From Robiginitomaculum sp. (lineage in GTDB: Bacteria; Pseudomonadota; Alphaproteobacteria; Caulobacterales; Maricaulaceae), in the NCBI GenBank assembly GCA_016765255.1, contig JAESQI010000257.1, positions 1-7,954 of the forward strand: a stretch of 7,954 nucleotides of DNA. The letters run 5' to 3'. The notes under the pieces were generated by a model that had not been told where the DNA came from, made no database searches, and was given only the letters and a program-made list of their open reading frames with translations. The translations under genes and the position numbers were made by a program. Of this stretch, positions 5,911 through 7,954 are shown piece by piece (positions within the stretch are counted from its first letter, which is position 1; each line of letters starts with the position of its first letter).

Positions 5911-7954
5911 ACTAGATTGCGCTTATATCAATATACTGCCTTAATGGTGTTCACAGTGGTGATGGCTGTCGTGTTGGCTGCGGTGTTAAATGTCGGCACT
6001 GCATATGCCGCTAGCGAAGAAGAACACGCCCAACATATCAAACATGTGACAGCGCCGTCCGCGCCGCGTACCCAGTCCTTTGAAGAGGCGCAGGCAAAAA
6101 GCGTTGGTTGTGTGTCTTGTCATATTGATAGTGACCAAAAAACCATGCATTCAATGCCATCAGTTGTACTCGGCTGTACGGATTGTCACGGGGGTGACGC
6201 CAGTATTCGCGTGCCCAATATGCTTAAAAGCGACGCGCCTGAATATATGAGCTACCAAGAACAAGCCCATGTCCTTCCTCTTTACCCTGAGACTTGGCAC
6301 TACCCGTCTGCGGCCAATCCAGTACGTAGTTATACGCTTTTGAATAAAGAAGCTCCTGAATATATTAGGTTCGTTAATCCATCTGATTATCGCATTGCTC
6401 GTGAGGGATGTGGGGCATGTCACTTGAAAGAAATCGTTTCCGCTGAGCGCTCCTTGATGGCGACAGGTGCCATGCTCTTTGGGGGAGCTGCTTATAATAA
6501 CGGTATATTGCCGTTTAAAAATTACATTCTTGGCGAAGCCTATACCAGAGACGGGGAGCCTGCTGTCCTAACCTCACCGGGGTCTGAAGACGGCCTAACT
6601 GACGAGCAAATAGCCAAGGGCATCATCAAACAATTTGTACCTATGCCCATGTGGAATGTGATCCCGCCTGGAGATATATTCCGCGTATTTGAGAGTGGTG
6701 GCCGCAATAATGCCACTCAATTCCCTGAAATTGGTTTGCCCAATGCGGCTGGTTTAATCCAGCGGATTGAAGAACCGGGACGTCCCGATATTCGCCAATC
6801 CAACCGTGGCCCGGGCACAGGTTTGCGCGTCGCCATTCCTGTTCTCAATATCCATAAAACGCGGCTAAACGATCCCTTTACATGGTTCCTCGGGACAAAT
6901 GATCAACCCGGTGATTACCGCTCATCTGGCTGTGCGTCGTGCCATGTGGTTTATGCCAATGACCGCGAGCCGCGCCATAGTTCGATCTATTCAAAATTTG
7001 GCCGTGACGGAAAATCTTTTTCCAAAGACCCAACTATTGATAAAGACGAAAGTGGGCATCCAATCTCTCATGAATTTACGCGGGCAATCCCCACATCGCA
7101 ATGCATGAATTGTCACATGCATCAGCCCAATATTTTCCTCAACACTTATCTTGGTTATACTATGTGGGATTACGAGTCTGACGCGCCGCATATGTGGCCA
7201 AAAGAGCAAAAATACCCGACGTCTGCGGAACGCCACAAGGTGCTAGAGCGCAATCCCGAGGCCGCCGCCCCGCTTGGACTTTGGGCGGATAAAGAATTTT
7301 CTAAAAATGTTTATGATCTCAATACGGATTTAAAGGACACCCAATTTGCCGATTATCATGGGCATGGGTGGAATTTCAGAGGTATTTTCAAACGTGACCG
7401 CAAGGGTAATTTACTCGACGCCAAGGGGGACATTGTCGCCAATGATGATCCTGAGAAATGGCGTAAAAAAGGAGAAGGTAAATTTGTACCTATAGGGGTG
7501 AACCCGGGTAAAACCGTGCACATGATGTCTATTCACGCGGAAAAAGGCATGCAGTGCGTAGATTGCCATTACGCGCAAGACAATCACGGAACGGGTTTCT
7601 TGCACGGCGAGGTGGCCAATGCCATAGAAATACGTTGTAAAGATTGTCACGGTACATCCGATAAATATCCAAATCTTTATACCTCTGGCCCCGCCTCTCG
7701 ACCGGGTGGTACGGATATGGCATCCCTTCGTAATCCAGACGGTAAATTCCGCTTTGAATGGATACGGAAAAATGGCCGCGATGTATTGGTGCAACGCTCG
7801 CTCCTTGACCCAGAGCTCACATGGGAAGTATCCCTCGTAAAAGATAGTCTAAATGTTGGCCATCCTGAATATAATGCGAAAGCAGCGCGGGCTAAAACCG
7901 TGTCTGCAACCAAATCATCTAGTGGTGGTTTGAAATGGGGGCCGGGCGTTGCGA
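5908..7954 (+). CDS. Large exported multiheme c-type cytochrome, N-terminal 682 residues (partial, runs off window)
   Basis: The frame stays open from 5908 to the window end. A Sec signal peptide with a long hydrophobic core (about 11-29) and an AYA cut after residue 34 starts the protein. Seven CXXCH motifs are visible: CVSCH 68, CTDCH 90, CGACH 168, CASCH 342, CMNCH 399, CVDCH 550 and CKDCH 577. The gaps of 169 and 146 residues without heme (173-341, 404-549) show that this is not a simple closely packed heme wire; it has sizeable heme-free segments that may form a catalytic or binding domain. The segment HGHGWNFRGIFKRD (484-497), the NPGKTVHMMSIHAEKGMQC stretch before heme six and SLVKDSLNVGHPEYN (642-656) look strongly conserved from memory of a very large, uncharacterised multiheme family. 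I cannot place it in a named enzyme such as octaheme nitrite reductase or Hao. It lies 8 nt after the barrel gene. No lipobox is present, so surface anchoring would need the barrel or a secretion system. Confidence 0.93.
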   Translation, partial: MTRLRLYQYTALMVFTVVMAVVLAAVLNVGTAYAASEEEHAQHIKHVTAPSAPRTQSFEEAQAKSVGCVSCHIDSDQKTMHSMPSVVLGCTDCHGGDASIRVPNMLKSDAPEYMSYQEQAHVLPLYPETWHYPSAANPVRSYTLLNKEAPEYIRFVNPSDYRIAREGCGACHLKEIVSAERSLMATGAMLFGGAAYNNGILPFKNYILGEAYTRDGEPAVLTSPGSEDGLTDEQIAKGIIKQFVPMPMWNVIPPGDIFRVFESGGRNNATQFPEIGLPNAAGLIQRIEEPGRPDIRQSNRGPGTGLRVAIPVLNIHKTRLNDPFTWFLGTNDQPGDYRSSGCASCHVVYANDREPRHSSIYSKFGRDGKSFSKDPTIDKDESGHPISHEFTRAIPTSQCMNCHMHQPNIFLNTYLGYTMWDYESDAPHMWPKEQKYPTSAERHKVLERNPEAAAPLGLWADKEFSKNVYDLNTDLKDTQFADYHGHGWNFRGIFKRDRKGNLLDAKGDIVANDDPEKWRKKGEGKFVPIGVNPGKTVHMMSIHAEKGMQCVDCHYAQDNHGTGFLHGEVANAIEIRCKDCHGTSDKYPNLYTSGPASRPGGTDMASLRNPDGKFRFEWIRKNGRDVLVQRSLLDPELTWEVSLVKDSLNVGHPEYNAKAARAKTVSATKSSSGGLKWGPGVA

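Noticed and set aside
7411..7794. A 127-residue minus-strand open frame opposite the giant cytochrome gene.
   Set aside because: It is antisense to a region with two CXXCH motifs in the plus frame; its sequence looks like a by-product of that coding frame.
5908..7954. Calling the giant cytochrome an octaheme hydroxylamine oxidoreductase, tetrathionate reductase or NrfA-type nitrite reductase.
   Set aside because: Heme order and spacing do not fit, no CXXCK active-site motif is visible, and the heme-free gaps are too long.

Overview
The window looks like a piece of a Gram-negative, probably proteobacterial genome. The evidence is a lipoprotein with a classical lipobox, an outer-membrane beta-barrel ending in an aromatic residue, and periplasmic c-type cytochromes with Sec signals. 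Base composition is moderate (roughly balanced AT/GC by eye) with a very AT-rich intergenic gap. The exact taxon cannot be fixed from the sequence; a marine alphaproteobacterium is a guess only.

Layout. At the left edge, on the minus strand, lies the N-terminal part of an FAD-dependent pyridine-nucleotide oxidoreductase (411 to 1, running off the window). A 117-bp AT-rich divergent intergenic region (412-528) follows. It holds two A-tracts and an exact 10-bp inverted repeat whose arms are 33 bp apart. From 529 to the right edge there is one compact plus-strand operon of four genes: (1) a five-heme c-type cytochrome of the cytochrome c554-like type (529-1905); (2) a lipoprotein with two GlcG/HbpS-like heme-binding-protein domains (1902-3899); (3) a cysteine-free outer-membrane beta-barrel protein with a long N-terminal extension (3899-5899); (4) a very large multiheme cytochrome c, of which 682 residues with seven CXXCH motifs are visible before the window ends (5908-7954). 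The junctions are a 4-nt GTGA overlap, a 1-nt TAATG overlap and an 8-nt gap, so the four genes are almost certainly co-transcribed and translationally coupled.

How they may work together (inference). Two multiheme cytochromes, an outer-membrane barrel and an exported HbpS-type lipoprotein, encoded next to a divergently transcribed flavoprotein reductase, look like the parts list of an envelope-spanning electron-transfer or anaerobic-respiration module. It resembles porin-cytochrome conduits such as MtrCAB in general logic, but not in components: the barrel lacks the Cys pair reported for MtrB-type porins, no compact MtrA-like decaheme is visible, and HbpS/GlcG domains are not part of known conduits. 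Substrate and direction of electron flow cannot be read from the sequence. I could not find RNA genes, mobile elements, CRISPR arrays or convincing terminators.
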